DNA from: Malania oleifera
Lineage: Eukaryota; Streptophyta; Magnoliopsida; Santalales; Ximeniaceae
NCBI RefSeq assembly: GCF_029873635.1
Contig: NC_080423.1
Span: forward strand, 95,630,953-95,694,952
Length of the DNA: 64,000 nucleotides
Direction: 5' to 3'
Below, piece after piece: positions 20,698 to 33,167 of this stretch (position 1 is the first letter of the stretch; every line of letters begins with the position of its first letter). The position numbers and the translations under genes are program-made. The notes under the pieces are model-generated. The model did not search any database. It saw only the letters and a list, made by a program, of their open reading frames with translations, and was not told the origin of the DNA.

Positions 20698-22120
20698 CTC
20701 CCCATGGTGACACGCTGGGTCTAATAAACTCTTTATCCTACAACTCTTGTAATTACTTATTCAGTTCTTTCAATTCTACCAGTGTCATTCTGTATGGAAC
20801 TTTGGATATCGGTGTCGTACCTGGTAGTTGGTCGATAACAAACTCGATTTTGCGGTCAGAAGGTAGCCTAGGTAAATTCTAAAGGAATACATCAAAGAAT
20901 TCCCTTACTATTGGGATATCTTCAAGCTTTAATTCTTCCCTTAGTGCCTCCACCATGCATGCTAGGTACCCTTGACATCCATTTAAGAGTGATCTCTTTG
21001 CCTGGATAGCCGACAATATTTGTGGTGAAGGGCATACACGAGTTCCATTGAACTTGTATTCTTGCTCTCCAGGAGGTCTAAACACCACCTCCTTATTATA
21101 GCAATTTATACTAGCATAGTAGGAAGCTAGTTAGTCCATCCCAAGAATTACGTCAAAGTCGTGCATACTAAATACTACCAAGTTAGCCGGTAGTATTTTT
21201 TCCTCAACACAAATTGGGTAACCTTTAAATATTTTTCAACATACTACCGAAGTTCCCGTTGATGAAACCACAGATAACTTAGTTTCTAATGGCTAAGTCT
21301 CTACTCCACGTATTTTAACATATGTTGTAGATATAAAGGAGTGTATAGCTCCAAAATCAAAAAATACTACTTCTTTCTTGGAGAATATGGGAATAATACC
21401 TGCCACCACATCATTAGTATTTTCTGCATCTCCTGAAGTGAGGGCATAGACACACACATGAGCGGTGTTATGTTGATTATTATTTCGAGGTGTATGGTTG
21501 CCTCCTCTTTGTTGATTTGTAGGAGTTGTTTTATGGGCATTCTCGTTGCAAGTGGTTAGGTTTACTGCATCGATTACAGACCCCTAATCTGGCCCGACAC
21601 TCACCCTTATGTATTTTGTTGCATTTTGGATAAGGGGTGCTTTGTGCATTATTTGGATTTCTCGTTGTTTGCCCTTGCCCCACATTAATGTTGTTGTTGC
21701 TCATTTTCCAAGGTCCATGATTTCTACCAGAGTGAAACCCTTGTGGCATAGGCCTCTTTCTCTAGTCAGATATTTCCGCACTCCTTTGTAGACTTTCTTC
21801 TGCCTTCGTTACTCCATTTACCAATTTGGAGAAGTCTTCGACCTAGAATACTGCTACCAGTTCATAAATCCTCGAGTTCAAGCCTTCTTCAAATTTTCGA
21901 GCTTTCTTTGATTCATTCGAAACCAAATATGATGCAAACCGGAATAATTTAATGAATTTTGCCTCATATTGTTGTACGTTCATATTTCCTTATTTTAACT
22001 CCAAAAACTCCTTGGCCTTAGCATTTCTGGTGGTTTTTTGGGGAAAATCGTTCAAAGAAGACTTCCTAAAAACGCTCTTACGTAAGGATTGTTGGATTTG
22101 GTCCTTCCTCTAGGAGTAAC

Positions 22121-24056
22121 TATTGACCTTATAGGTCGCACTCAGTTTTATTAATGACAAATACTCAGGTTTTTAATGACTGTCAAGTGTTTGTGCAGGT
22201 TTAAATAAATATCCCAATGAATGACACCTGAAGTAACTAGAAGACCCTGAAGGCTTTTATTTTGTACTTGTAAAATTCAATGTTTGTAATATGGGTTTGT
22301 AATAGTAACCTAGGATGCGGTCTGTATTTATCCTACCTGCACATCATGCATATAGGATATATGGTAAACTCAATAAAATCATAACACGACTCTAGGTCCC
22401 AACACTCACACACATATCATTTAATATATAGGAGTGTTAAGTTTATGCCTTAAATTGAACAAATATCAAGATATTTAGAGATTGCGGGCGACCGAACCCC
22501 TGGAGTTCAAAACTCCTCGGGCGCCCGAACTGTTGACAAGTCAATAGTTGATTAGGGCTCTCGAGCGACCGAACAATTATGTACATACCTTCCACAGGCG
22601 CTCGAACCCCTCGAAATGGAGAGTCCACCAACTCGGGTGACCTACTGTTTTAGTTCAAAAAGAACCCCGGGCGACTGAACACATGGATTCGGCCCACCGG
22701 ATATAGGATCGGGAACTCGAAATCACAAAGCAATGCTACTGACTTTGATTCAGGTCACCGAACGTAAAATCGGGCGACCGAACTAAATTAAATGATTTTT
22801 ATTGCTGAATCTTGTTGGGCGACCAAACCTCGATTCAGCCACTCGAATCTCAGTGGGTTAAAATTATTTTAATTGCGGTAAAACAGGGTTAATTCGGGCT
22901 AAGTGTATTTGAACTATTTGGTACTTTTTTAATTATTTACAACATATCCCAAACGATTATAATTTTACCCATGCCTGTAAATATGAACTCATTTGCAAGA
23001 TTAGAGGATGATTAGCAAATTAGATTAGCAAAAACTCTCTCTTTTCAAAATACTCCATTTGACCAAATAATCTCAAAATCTCCACTTGATGTATTATGAG
23101 ATTGTGAGAACATTTCTAGAGTGCTTGTGATTGCTAAGATTGCTAGAAACTCCCATTTGTTTGATTAATTGCAATATCTTTATTGGGGAGTTTTAGCTTA
23201 GGTTTATTCCACAGATTTTCATATTATAATCTTGTGCAGGGATAAACTAAATAAGCTTTGGATATTTGCATCTTGTTGTAAGTGTCCAATAGTTTGGTGT
23301 TTGTTGTGCTAAGATTTTTTCAAACAAGCAAATATTTTCAAACTATTATTGTACATATTACATTGAAGAAAATTCATTTAAACTAGTTTGATTATCTGTT
23401 TCATATTTTTGGAATATTGATTTGCCATTGAAGTACTCTGCTTAATTCCAAGATATTGCTTGTATTGAACACTCTTGAGCATCATATTGATTATATTATA
23501 TTGAGTGTTGATAGCATAATAATTTGCATCACTGAGCTTACACTATATCCATATCATTTATGTGTATGTGAATGATCGTAATTGGGTACATATCTGCTTT
23601 ACGTGAAAGCATAATCACTGTACCATTTCATTGTTGTGAAATTTGAGTGTTTCCAAGCGTAGCCTAAGGGGGCGATAATCCAGTTCGGTAAGAATTGGTT
23701 GTAAAAGTTGAGGTCGGCCCTGTGTTAATTGACTTGGTTTGTTTAGGTGCCGCTCCACCCATTTAAGTGAGCAAGTATAGTGGTAATCCTTGTGCTTGTT
23801 AGTCAAGGCAGGGACGTAGGCAATTTTCCGAATCTCGATAATATATTTGCATGTCACTCTCATTTATTGATTTCTATGCATGTGTTGTTAATTAGACTAC
23901 CCTATTTAATTTCTGGTACATATTATAACTGATTTACATTACTTGCACTAGATTGACCATAGGGTTGTGAATATACTGTTGTTAGGATATTTACCTAGGG
24001 CTTAAATTTTAAAAGTACCAATTCACCCCCCTCTTGGGATCACGGTAAAGTTATCA
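22121..24056. repeat. Solo LTR, 'CGACCGAAC' family, copy B, TSD gtaac
   Basis: A 1936-bp unit inserted in gypsy gag. The 5-bp direct repeats gtaac (22116-22120 and 24057-24061) flank it exactly. The right end is CA. The left reads TATTGACC where copy C has TGTTGACC, so the terminal TG is mutated. The gag frame resumes on the other side. This is a clean solo LTR left by LTR-LTR recombination. It contains the word array at about 22487-22860 and the terminal caattcacccccctcttggg block. Confidence 0.9.
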
Positions 24057-25110
24057 GTAACTTTTTTGAGTTCCACCAGCGTTTGGCCTCACCAATCATT
24101 TTATAGGCAAAATATAGCCCCTTTTGTTCGTCCGTGCAATGAATGACTCGTAGTATTTCTTCCATTGCTTGCATCCAATTTTTTGCAGCAATTGGATCAA
24201 CTTTTCCCTCAAAAGTCGGAGGATGCATTCGATTGAACTGTTCAACCATACAACCTTCATAGGTTGGTGGACCGTTCCATTCCTTGGAGTTCCGCAAAAA
24301 TTCCGCTATGACTTATGACATATCACGCAACACCATAGTAGCATTGATGTCTTCTCCATTGCAAGTTCCTATATTATTCTCGTTTCCTTCAATACTCATG
24401 TTGTTTTTCTCTGGGTCCATTATGAGGGAAAGGACTAGAGTTATAACCTTATTTGTAAAGTTTAATCAAGATTATAGGCAAAAGAAAAACATCATAGTTT
24501 ACCCGATCTTACCCACATCATGGTTTATACCTATGCTCTAGTAAAATTATTTCCTAAAGTCTATAGAACTTATAACCTATTTCTCTAATACCAAATGAAA
24601 TACCCCAAACCCCAAAAGATCTAGAATGTCTACTTTTTACCATTAATTTATAGCGGAAGTAAATAAACTTGATTATTATTAAACTAGAGCGCTAATTAAC
24701 CGTATTACAATCATTTATTCCAAAAAAAGAAAAATTACACAAACATAGTCATCTCACATCATATTAATATTACTAATCAAGCTTTATTTTTTCTTTCATA
24801 TTCCCACCCACATGGTTGCTATGCCTAATTTTTGGTATGTTCTTCAGAGTTATCTGAAATGTAAAATATGATTGGGGTGAGACGACACTTAGTAAGTAAA
24901 TAAGAATATTATTAGTGTGTGGCTAAAATGAGCTTTTATAATTTCGTAGAACAATATTTAATATTATAACTTTGAAACTACTTTTAAAATAAATGTAAAT
25001 TTAAAAATTTCTACATAAAACTTTTACCATCAACTATAACAGTAAAATTTAATAACCATATACCGTGACTGTTAAATTAAACTTTTAACTTAAAAACTGT
25101 AACAAAAATA

Positions 25111-25141
<31 letters not shown>

Positions 25142-27470
25142 TTCCTTATACGTTTCCTTTAGATCATTATTTGGGTACAAGAATGGTCATATTCATATAA
25201 ACACATACTTTTCTTTCAAATCATCAATAATTTTGTACACATAATTAAATATGTATAAACATATATTAAAAATCACACTTAGGCCTGTTAGCCGTAAGTC
25301 ATGTTTACCCCCATGATTGGGTTGTGCGGTCCAAAAATTAGACTTAGCTGGCTGGCTGGCCAAACTAAATCAACGTACATCATCGTTAAGTGAGATTTTT
25401 CTTATTAAGTCCTGATCCGAAATTAGGTGTGCACTTAGGAGAAATTCACTACCATACATAACTACTTTGTAAACAGCGTAGGTGCACTTTGATCCGTTTA
25501 AACTTTAAGTTATGGTACCGAGCATTCGTAATGTTCTGTATCATTTGAACCATAAGGGGTTTTAAAAATATTTTTATTATATAATTTGTACAATTAAAAT
25601 AATATCATGAAAATCTCATTTTTACTCATATTTTCGTGAAATACGTAACGTAAAAAATCAACTCATGAAATATTTACTCATATTTTCGTAAAATATGCAA
25701 TGCATAAATAAACTTATGACACACAAATTTTGTGTTAAAAATATTTTCTTAAATAGAAATTAATGATGTAAAATATCCGAGGGGTTTATAACATTTCTTA
25801 ACTCAAAAATAAATGCAAGTATATTAAAGATAAAATTAGTATTATTAAATATGCGCAAAAATAAACTAAAGAGAATTTTATAAAACTAACATAATTGAAA
25901 TTTTCTAACAAATAAATTCGGGTATAAATTTTAAATAAAAAGTTAACATAATCAAATTCACTTACCTCTTCCTTTAACTTGTGCTACGAACACAACAAAT
26001 ATCTCTAAAAAATGAGATCGGAAAGAGTGTGCGAGTGAGAATTTAATTATAATAAAAATTCTCCCTCCACCACTAATTTTTTCACTTACTAATCTTTCTC
26101 TTCCTTTGAAATTTTTTTGTGAAAAATGAAGGTTGAGAGCTTCCTATTTATATAAAAAAATTTGGGGAAGAAAATGGAATTTGTAAAAGTGTGGGGAGAG
26201 GGGTGAAATTATAATTTTTTTTTAAATTAAAGAATGAGCATGAGATGGATTAGGTATGAACTAAGTATAGGATGAGGATGAGGATGAGGATCGTGTGAGA
26301 GAAATGAGAGTGCTTGACGACACTCCCATTTAATTAATTTTTAATTAATTTACTTACTTAATTAATTAATTATTTTTATTTTTATTTTTTTTAAATCATT
26401 ATTATTATCATTGTTATTATTTTTAAGTTATGTTTTAGTTTTTTTTTTTTCAAAAAAATTAAGTTCGAATTTCGAAAACTCATGTGACCCCACATGGTCT
26501 TGTGGGCTCCACACAACTTTGAGACCCAAGTGGGTCCTACGTAACTCTAATAGTTCTCATACGGTTTCATGAGTCATATACAGTTTTGAGACTCATGTGG
26601 ACCCACACGACTTTGGGACTCATGTGGGCTCCACACGATCTTGTGGACCTTGCATAGGATACCTATATTATTATTATTTTGTCATATATTTTTACAAATT
26701 ATGTTAGTCAAAATATTATATTATGTATATGTACTCATTTATGTTTACAAACTGTAACAACCCGAAAAATTTTAAATAATTTGAAATAATAAGGAAAATA
26801 GAAGGGAAGGAAAAATAAATTTGAAAAGGTGGCAGCAAACGTCTGTCGACGAATAAATCGGTCTCGTCGACGAATGTTCTTCTTAGCTCGTCGACGAGGG
26901 TACGTGTCTCGTCAACGAGGAATTACCGAGAGGGGTTCTTCACATGATTGAAATTCGTCGACGAGTTAGCTGTCTCGTCAACGAACTGTGTACTAGAACT
27001 CGTCGACGAATCGACGTGTCTCGTCGACAAATCCATGCGTATAAATAGTGGGTTTCTTTTATTTCAGTGCAAATTTCTTGCATGTTCTCTTTCTCTCTCT
27101 AAAAATTTGGTCCTCCACCTTTTCTCTTCGATTTCGGGCCGGATTTAGTTCGGTTCGATGATCAGAAGCTACCACAAGACTCCTAAAAAGATTCTTTACA
27201 ATATAGGCGGAGTGGATATTTGATTTGAGTAGTTTGGGAAACATCCCAAAACCAAGGTAAGTGAATTATTTTGAAATTTCCTTAACAAATATTGTCATTT
27301 GGAGTCTAGGAAGTGTTATAAGGGTGTTTTTGCTAAGATTTGATGAATTTGGAATTTATGAATTTCAGGGTCTCGTTTTGTTGATTTTGGGTCGAATTTT
27401 GAGGAGCATGTAAGGGGAAATATTTTATAATGGCTTTTTAATAATTTTAAACAACTAGTTTCAAGTATAA

Positions 27471-27514
<44 letters not shown>

Positions 27515-27779
27515 GTATAATTTTCTAAACCTTGATGGTATTGAAATGTTGTTTTTCGATAAATAAATTATATTGGAAAAAAAATTTGTTGAAACCATTT
27601 TTGATAATTAAATGATTGTGGAAATTGTGGAATAAAGAATTATTGAGAATGCAAATATTGTTTGATTGTGAATTCTGGCTAGTTGAATATGCTAATGTGG
27701 AGTATATTGTGATAAAATTATTGATATGTTGAATGGTTGGTTGTTTGTTAATTGTGGGATTGTGGTTCATGTAAATTAC

Positions 27780-28555
27780 GATATAGCGTTGGCAGTGGCA
27801 TGAGGAGTTCGTTATGTCGTACCTGGTATAACCATCATATAACATTGGCAGTGGTATGAGAAGGTCGTTATATGGACGATTATATTGGGAGGTAAACATT
27901 GGCATTGGTATGAGGAGGTTGTTCACCTATTTACTATGAACGGAGTGTTGTTTTGAGTCCTGTGTGGACATTTCTATTGTGATTTGATTAGTTCTGTGTG
28001 GACCATTCCTGTGTAGACATTTTTGCTGTGATTTGATTAGTCATGTGTGGACATTTCTGCTATGATTTGAATAGTCCTGTGTGGACATTTCTGCTGTGAT
28101 TTGATTAGTCATGTGTGGACCAGTCCTGTGTGGACATTTTTGCTGTGATTTGATTAGTCCTGTGTGGACATTTATGTTGGGATTTGTTAGTCATGTGTGG
28201 ATGATTACATGACATGTGGTTGTAAACCCTATGTGGGTAAAATTGGAAACTGTATGAATATTCTATGTGGAATGATTGTGATAAGGGTAAAAGTGTGACT
28301 TTAATTAATTAAGTAGTTTGGGTAAAGTAGATTACTCCATCCGAGGGCTTGCTGAGAAAGGCGAGTATTCTAGTAATTAATTGTGGGTACTAGAGTAGAG
28401 CGAAGCCACTTGTATGGGTGGGTGATATTCCCTATTCTCTGTGACTTTACCAGAATACATAGCCCGAGGGCTTACTGAGAAAGGTGAGTGTCCTAGTGTT
28501 AGCACTATAGTAGAGGGAAACTACTTGTATGGATGATTAGATTTCTCTATTCTCG
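27780..28555 (+). repeat. Three minisatellite-like arrays inside the solo LTR
   Basis: First, about 27785-27925: three units around ggcagtggtatgaggaggtcgtt. Second, about 27955-28200: six or seven units around cctgtgtggacatttctgc with tgtgatttgattagt. Third, about 28335-28550: two roughly 110-bp units around ccgagggcttactgagaaagg. All lie within the putative LTR intron. Confidence 0.8.
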
Positions 28556-28619
28556 GGAATTACCAATAAAAATATTGATGATTGTGGAATGTGATTGGTT
28601 GGCAAAGCCGTTGACTTTG

Positions 28620-30643
28620 TGTAATGACCTAGCCCTTTATATGGACCCAGGTGTCACTCACTCATACAAAATACATGTACCTGTTCAAGATACATGTACA
28701 AAATACATGTACATGTACCTATAAGTCATACATAATTTCAATGTAAATGTCGCGGAAAAACATAAACATCCATTGGGATTTCTATTAGTCTTATACTAGA
28801 GTTTACTGTTGTATCCTCAAATACATTTATACCGACTTAGAACATATCCGATTAATACAACCCCAAAAGGATATTTTAACTAAGTTCAATATACACATAA
28901 ACCACTTATGTATGCTACAACCAAAAACTAATCTCCAAGTCCCTTAAGCAACTAGGACCGACGTCTTGATGGACCTGAAAACAAAAGTTGTATAATGGGG
29001 AGAGACACCTCTCAGTAAGGAAGAAAGTGTTACAACAGTTTGTGACTGCATATATGCACATTTTCATACAACTCATACATTTGAAACATTTGTTTATAAT
29101 ACTGTAACATATAACACATATCTGCACATCAAATACTTAAATCATGCATATGATTATTAGAACAACGACTAGCTTGTCATACATGTATTGCCTATTTACC
29201 CCGTGGAACGGGTTGTACACTGATATCTCCAACAATGCCCTGTTCGTGCAGGCATATGTCAAGTATCTATATATAGTCTGACTGCCCCCATCTGGTTTAT
29301 TATTTCACTAGTGGTTTCATTACTCCTGCTAGTCGACTATCTATGTACCCACACTAATTTTAAACATGTATGGTTGCACTGCACCCTTCCAGCTGAGGAA
29401 TTCCCTGCCATTTGGAGTATCTTTCACCTCCATTACTAAAGCTTTTTCAACTTCTTGCATTGAAGTATCTTTCAACCCTTATTATTGGAGTATCTTTCAA
29501 CTCCTTTGGTAACAAGCCGTGGTTCCATTTATCATATATACAATTTATAGCAAAATATAGTAACCTATGCAAATTCCAGTATTTTTTACAAATTCAAATA
29601 ATTACATTGGGTTCAAACCGGTGCCTACCCACTCAGTTTACCCTTTTTACATGTATAAAGCTCGGTGTATAACCGGCCTCTGTTTTCCACATTTTCAATA
29701 TAACAAATTGGAACTCCGTTTCCATAATCTATATCAATAGTATAGAAAATTCATATATTTCTATTTCAACGTATATCACACGAGTTTAGTCCAAAAATTC
29801 TGCTAAATGATATAAATCTAGTAACCATCACTCAAAAGGAAAAGTAAAGGATTCAAGCATCTCCTATTATATAAATGTAAATAAGTGATTTTTATAAGAT
29901 TTAGAGATCATATGCCAAAATCCTCGTTTTTACCAAAAATCATAAAATCGTAAAATCGACATTTCTACTCGATCGAATTTAGCAAATAAGTAGTTAAATC
30001 ATACAAATAAGTATAAACTAGCTTTTTAGCGGAATAGTTTTTCCAAAAATAACTTTTGCAATCAAATTTCCCTTACCTTAAACTCAAAACGAAACTTCGT
30101 ATGAAAACGATCCAAATCGACAACCCGGGACCCTCAAAACCTAAAAACCACAAAATATAATCTTACTATAACTTCGACTACTATCCAAATATCCAATCAA
30201 AGTTAAGATTAGATTCTAACCTCGATTTTTGGGAAAAACCCAAAAATCCTCAAAATAACGATCCGATCCCCTAAAGTTGTAGGGTTTCCTCTTCTGATCC
30301 ATGCAGTACCCTCCGTTTTTGGAAACAGACGACAAATAGCGAAGAATCTTAGAGAGAGAGAGAGAGAAAGAAATTTCATGGGTAGAGAGAGAGAGGGAGC
30401 TTTTGGGAGCAAACTTAGCCCTTAAGCAACAAGCATGAATATTTATAGTGCCTTTGACCAAGTCCAACTGGTCGACGAGGCCATCCCTTCATCGCCGAGT
30501 TCAAGTTCCGGATATTTCGCTGATCCGCTCAGTATTTTCTCGTCGACGAGGTTTTGAATTTTGTCGATGAGGATCTGAAGGACTTTGTCGACGAACGCGA
30601 CTCTCGTCGACGAACCCGACTAATACAGGTTTGGGTCTCTACA
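28620..30643 (-). repeat. Youngest nested solo LTR, minus orientation, TSD ctttg
   Basis: A 2024-bp unit, TGTAATGACC...GTCTCTACA, flanked by perfect ctttg repeats (28615-28619 and 30644-30648). On the minus strand it has a GTCGACGA array (30620-30465), a TATA box (ACTATAAATA, about 30448-30438) and a donor AAG|GTAAGG (30077/30076). The conserved block is at 29020-29002 and an acceptor TTTTCAG ends at 28975. It is the innermost layer of the stack. Confidence 0.92.
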
Positions 30644-31308
30644 CTTTGTGTGATTATGGGCACGATATTTTGGGTTACTCGCAGATCGTGGATGCACTTT
30701 GGATAAATATTTTAATTGTATATTAAACACTTCAGCCTTACACTGTTATAAACTATTTCTTCCTTACTGAGAGGTGTCTCACCCCATCTTATGTTAAATC
30801 TTTTCAGGTTATCCAGGAAATCGAGCTTAAATAGCTCCAGGGTGGGTAGTTTGGTGAGTGAAACTAGAACATATATGTATTAGTTTTTATAGATCTTTAT
30901 ATTTCTTTCAGGTTTTGTAATATGGAAAATGTTGTTGTATGATATGAGTTTGTTGATGTGTAAATATAGAACTCTGATATATTATGTTTGAGGTTATTTT
31001 TATTATTATTTTTTGCTACGTAAATGGTATCAGAGACGCGTGTCGTTCTCTTAATACTCCGAGCCCCATGTGGCGGGTTCAGGGCGTTACACAAATAGTG
31101 TCTACCCTGTTTATCCTATGAGATTCCATTTTGACTAGGCCGACCTCTAGGGAGCGATTAAACTGCAATGGTCTCTAAGCACTCGCTTAGATAAAGTCTT
31201 TCTTAGGCATCAAATATGGAATCAAGGATCCTAACAGAGAAACACTTTCGTTTTGATACTAACTAAATGACCATTATTATTATTCTACATTTTTTTTGAG
31301 TTATTACA

Positions 31309-31657
31309 TGATTTGGCTTCAGGGTTTGATAACAGAACTTGGATTAAAGTAGGAGATGAATGTTTTGTATAGTGACAGTGAGAGTGCGATAGATCTGACA
31401 AAGAACTCCGCATTTCATTCTAAAACTAAACATATTGGACTGTGTTATCACTTTGTCAGATCTCTAATAGAGGACGGCGTATTGACATTGGAAAAAAATC
31501 CAAGGTAGCAAGAATCCGACAGATATATTAACAAAGGTGGTGACTACAGAGAAGCTGAAATTGTATTCAACTTCAGTTGGTCTTCATGCCTGAAGACATA
31601 TTTGAGTACATCATTTATCACTGGTTGATAAGGCGTCTCCATCTCCAACTGGGAGAT
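31309..31657 (+). pseudogene. Copia polyprotein 3' end (RNase H)
   Basis: Reads IWLQGLITELGL, DSESAIDLTKNSAFHSKTKH, LCYHFVRSLIEDG and LEKN, the C-terminal RNase H region of copia pol, with stops and a frameshift after KNPR. It is cut on the left exactly at the end of the gypsy LTR, so the gypsy element inserted into this copia. The purine-rich ctgggagat before 31658 is the polypurine tract. Confidence 0.8.
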
Positions 31658-31991
31658 TGTTGAGTAGTTGGAGCCAGAGACGCGGTGCCGTGTGTGAGCT
31701 GGTGCCACGTGGAAGTTGGTGCAAGCCGCGTTGAACTGTGTCTGCGACCGATTTATTGTAATTCCTCAATCACCATTTATTGTATTTCCTCCAGCTATCT
31801 ATAAATAGAGAAGAACTGTTGGGAGGTAATTTACAGAGAAGAAGGAGAGAGTGTAGAAATTGTATTCTTTCCTGGTTGTATAGTGGATTGTAGTGTGCTC
31901 CGTGGACGTAGGTTGATTTAGACCAAATCACGTAAATTTCTGGTGTCTCTCAATTTTTTGGTGTTTGTTTATTGCTCACAGGGTCCTAACA
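31658..31991 (+). repeat. Copia 3' LTR
   Basis: A 334-bp LTR, TGTTGAGTAG...GTCCTAACA, with a TATA box (ctataaataga near 31800) and a typical 3' region. It is unrelated by eye to the copia LTR at 375. Confidence 0.8.
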
Positions 31992-32830
31992 AAAATTATT
32001 ATGGGAGCCCACATGACCTAACGATCTTTTATATATTTTTCCTACAAATCTGGTGGGAAAAGTGTTGCTAAATTTATATGGTCCACTATTTCTTCTTTAT
32101 AATCAGAAACAACATCTTTTATGTCAATGACACCAAAGGGATATTAAATGAATTAAATTGGGATATGCATGGATTATAATGAAATAGAGCCACTTTAAGG
32201 TTTCTTATAAACCAAGTATCAAGATTTTTTGAAATCATAATGTTGGAAGAAATCTTACGAAATGCCATATTAGGAAATATATGAATTTATGTTCGTATCT
32301 TTTACTTTTATTTTAAACAAAAATATCAAAGAAAATTTAATATTCAGTGTAATCCCTTAATTTTTCAATTTGAGTGGAATCAAATTTAAGGATGGTATGA
32401 AATTCGTTATATACGTATATAAAGCTTTTAGAAATATTTTTAAAATTTCAAAAAGAACAATGGCGAGCATCTAAAAGTTTGAACAATATCTTAATTGGAT
32501 GGAGACAAATTTGCTTTATCATTTCTAATGCTGGCCATTTATTTGACAAGCAGCCTCACAGAACTGTGGTGCAGTTTCCCATTTGACCTTTTGTCTTCGT
32601 ATGCGTGGGCAGTTGGCGGTTGGCGCACTTGGCCTGTGCCCTCTCCACGACCCACAACTATGGAGAACAGAATAAATAAACAAAGGGCAAAAAAAAAAAA
32701 AAACCCGCGCGGTGGTGATGGCGCCATAAAATCTCGGACCCCCAATTGCATTTTGCGTTTCGATCTCTTATTCCCGCCGGTGGGACCTCCACCCCGACGA
32801 CAGCGACCCTCCTTCACTTCTGCAGCCTCA

Positions 32831-32871
<41 letters not shown>

Positions 32872-33167
32872 AGAGAATCACTCTTCCATCTCCTCTGCCT
32901 GTTGTTCCGTATGAGCCACGGGTGTTTGGAGAACAAGAAATTTCCTCTTTCCATTACGAAGAAATCGTCTTTCGTGGCTCTCAGAGACTCAAGGGTCACA
33001 CAATTGAATCGTGTGAGTCTCGGTTTATGAGCAGGGACGTTTCCAGACGTATTTAGTTGTCTATGGTGGCGGGCTGGCGGCTCTAGTCTTCGAGCACAGA
33101 AGGCAATTGATGATGAATGATTCTGAGTTATAAGGTTGCTTATTAATTTGTTTCTCGAATTTGAGGA
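31992..33167 (+). promoter_or_regulatory. Upstream region and probable 5' UTR of the helicase gene
   Basis: AT-rich to about 32480, then rising GC. A (CT)n tract at 32832-32866 is typical of a plant core promoter or 5' UTR. An upstream ATG at 32910 (MSHGCLENKK, 40 codons, closed at 33030) would be a uORF if transcription starts at or before the CT tract. I could not fix a TATA box. Confidence 0.5.

Larger units (their letters stand above)
26753..31091 (+). repeat. Solo LTR of a Tekay-like gypsy element, with a younger solo LTR inside
   Basis: Starts TGTAACAACCCGAAAA (26753) and ends GGGCGTTACA (31091). The flanks are caaac (26748-26752) and caaat (31092-31096), a TSD with one mismatch. Net length without the insert is about 2.3 kb. 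It carries a GTCGACGA word array (26845-27030), a TATA box (TATAAATAG near 27040), a splice donor AAG|GTAAGT (27256/27257) and local tandem repeats. The conserved CCTTACTGAGAGGTGTCTC block is at 30772-30790 and an acceptor TTTTCAG ends at 30807. No internal region remains. Confidence 0.85.
20698..31308 (-). mobile_element. Ty3/gypsy element on the minus strand, fragmented by nested insertions
   Basis: The 5' LTR is at the right (31308 leftward to 24596, interrupted). The primer-binding site follows at about 24595-24580 (TTTGGTATTAGAG, a decayed initiator-Met match). Gag starts at about 24421 (MDPEKNN), continues to 24062, is split by solo LTR B, and resumes at 22115. The zinc knuckle CNRCSKPNHLQREC is at about 21577-21536. 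The protease reads DFGAIHSFIS (about 21360) in place of DSGA. The RT start shows [13 protein letters not shown] and RPSVSPWG, at which point copy A cuts it. The rest of pol and the 3' LTR are absent. Stops throughout show it is inactive. Confidence 0.85.
24596..31308 (-). repeat. 5' LTR of the minus-strand gypsy element, split by a nested solo LTR
   Basis: The forward ends are TGAAATACCCC (24596) and GAGTTATTACA (31308), so in element orientation it runs TGTAATAACTC...GGGGTATTTCA. Removing the insert at 26753-31096 leaves about 2.37 kb. On the minus strand it has a TATA box (TATATAAATAGG, about 26152-26141), a consensus splice donor GAG|GTAAGTG at 25966/25965 and an acceptor CATTTCAG at 24854. 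Its U3 (26470-26690) is built from repeated GACTCATGTGG/CTCCACACGA-like words. Confidence 0.8.

Noticed and set aside
27525..27926. 133-codon minus-strand frame rich in Asn, Tyr and Ile
   Set aside because: Lies within the solo LTR and its minisatellite. It comes from AT-rich repeats and has no protein features.
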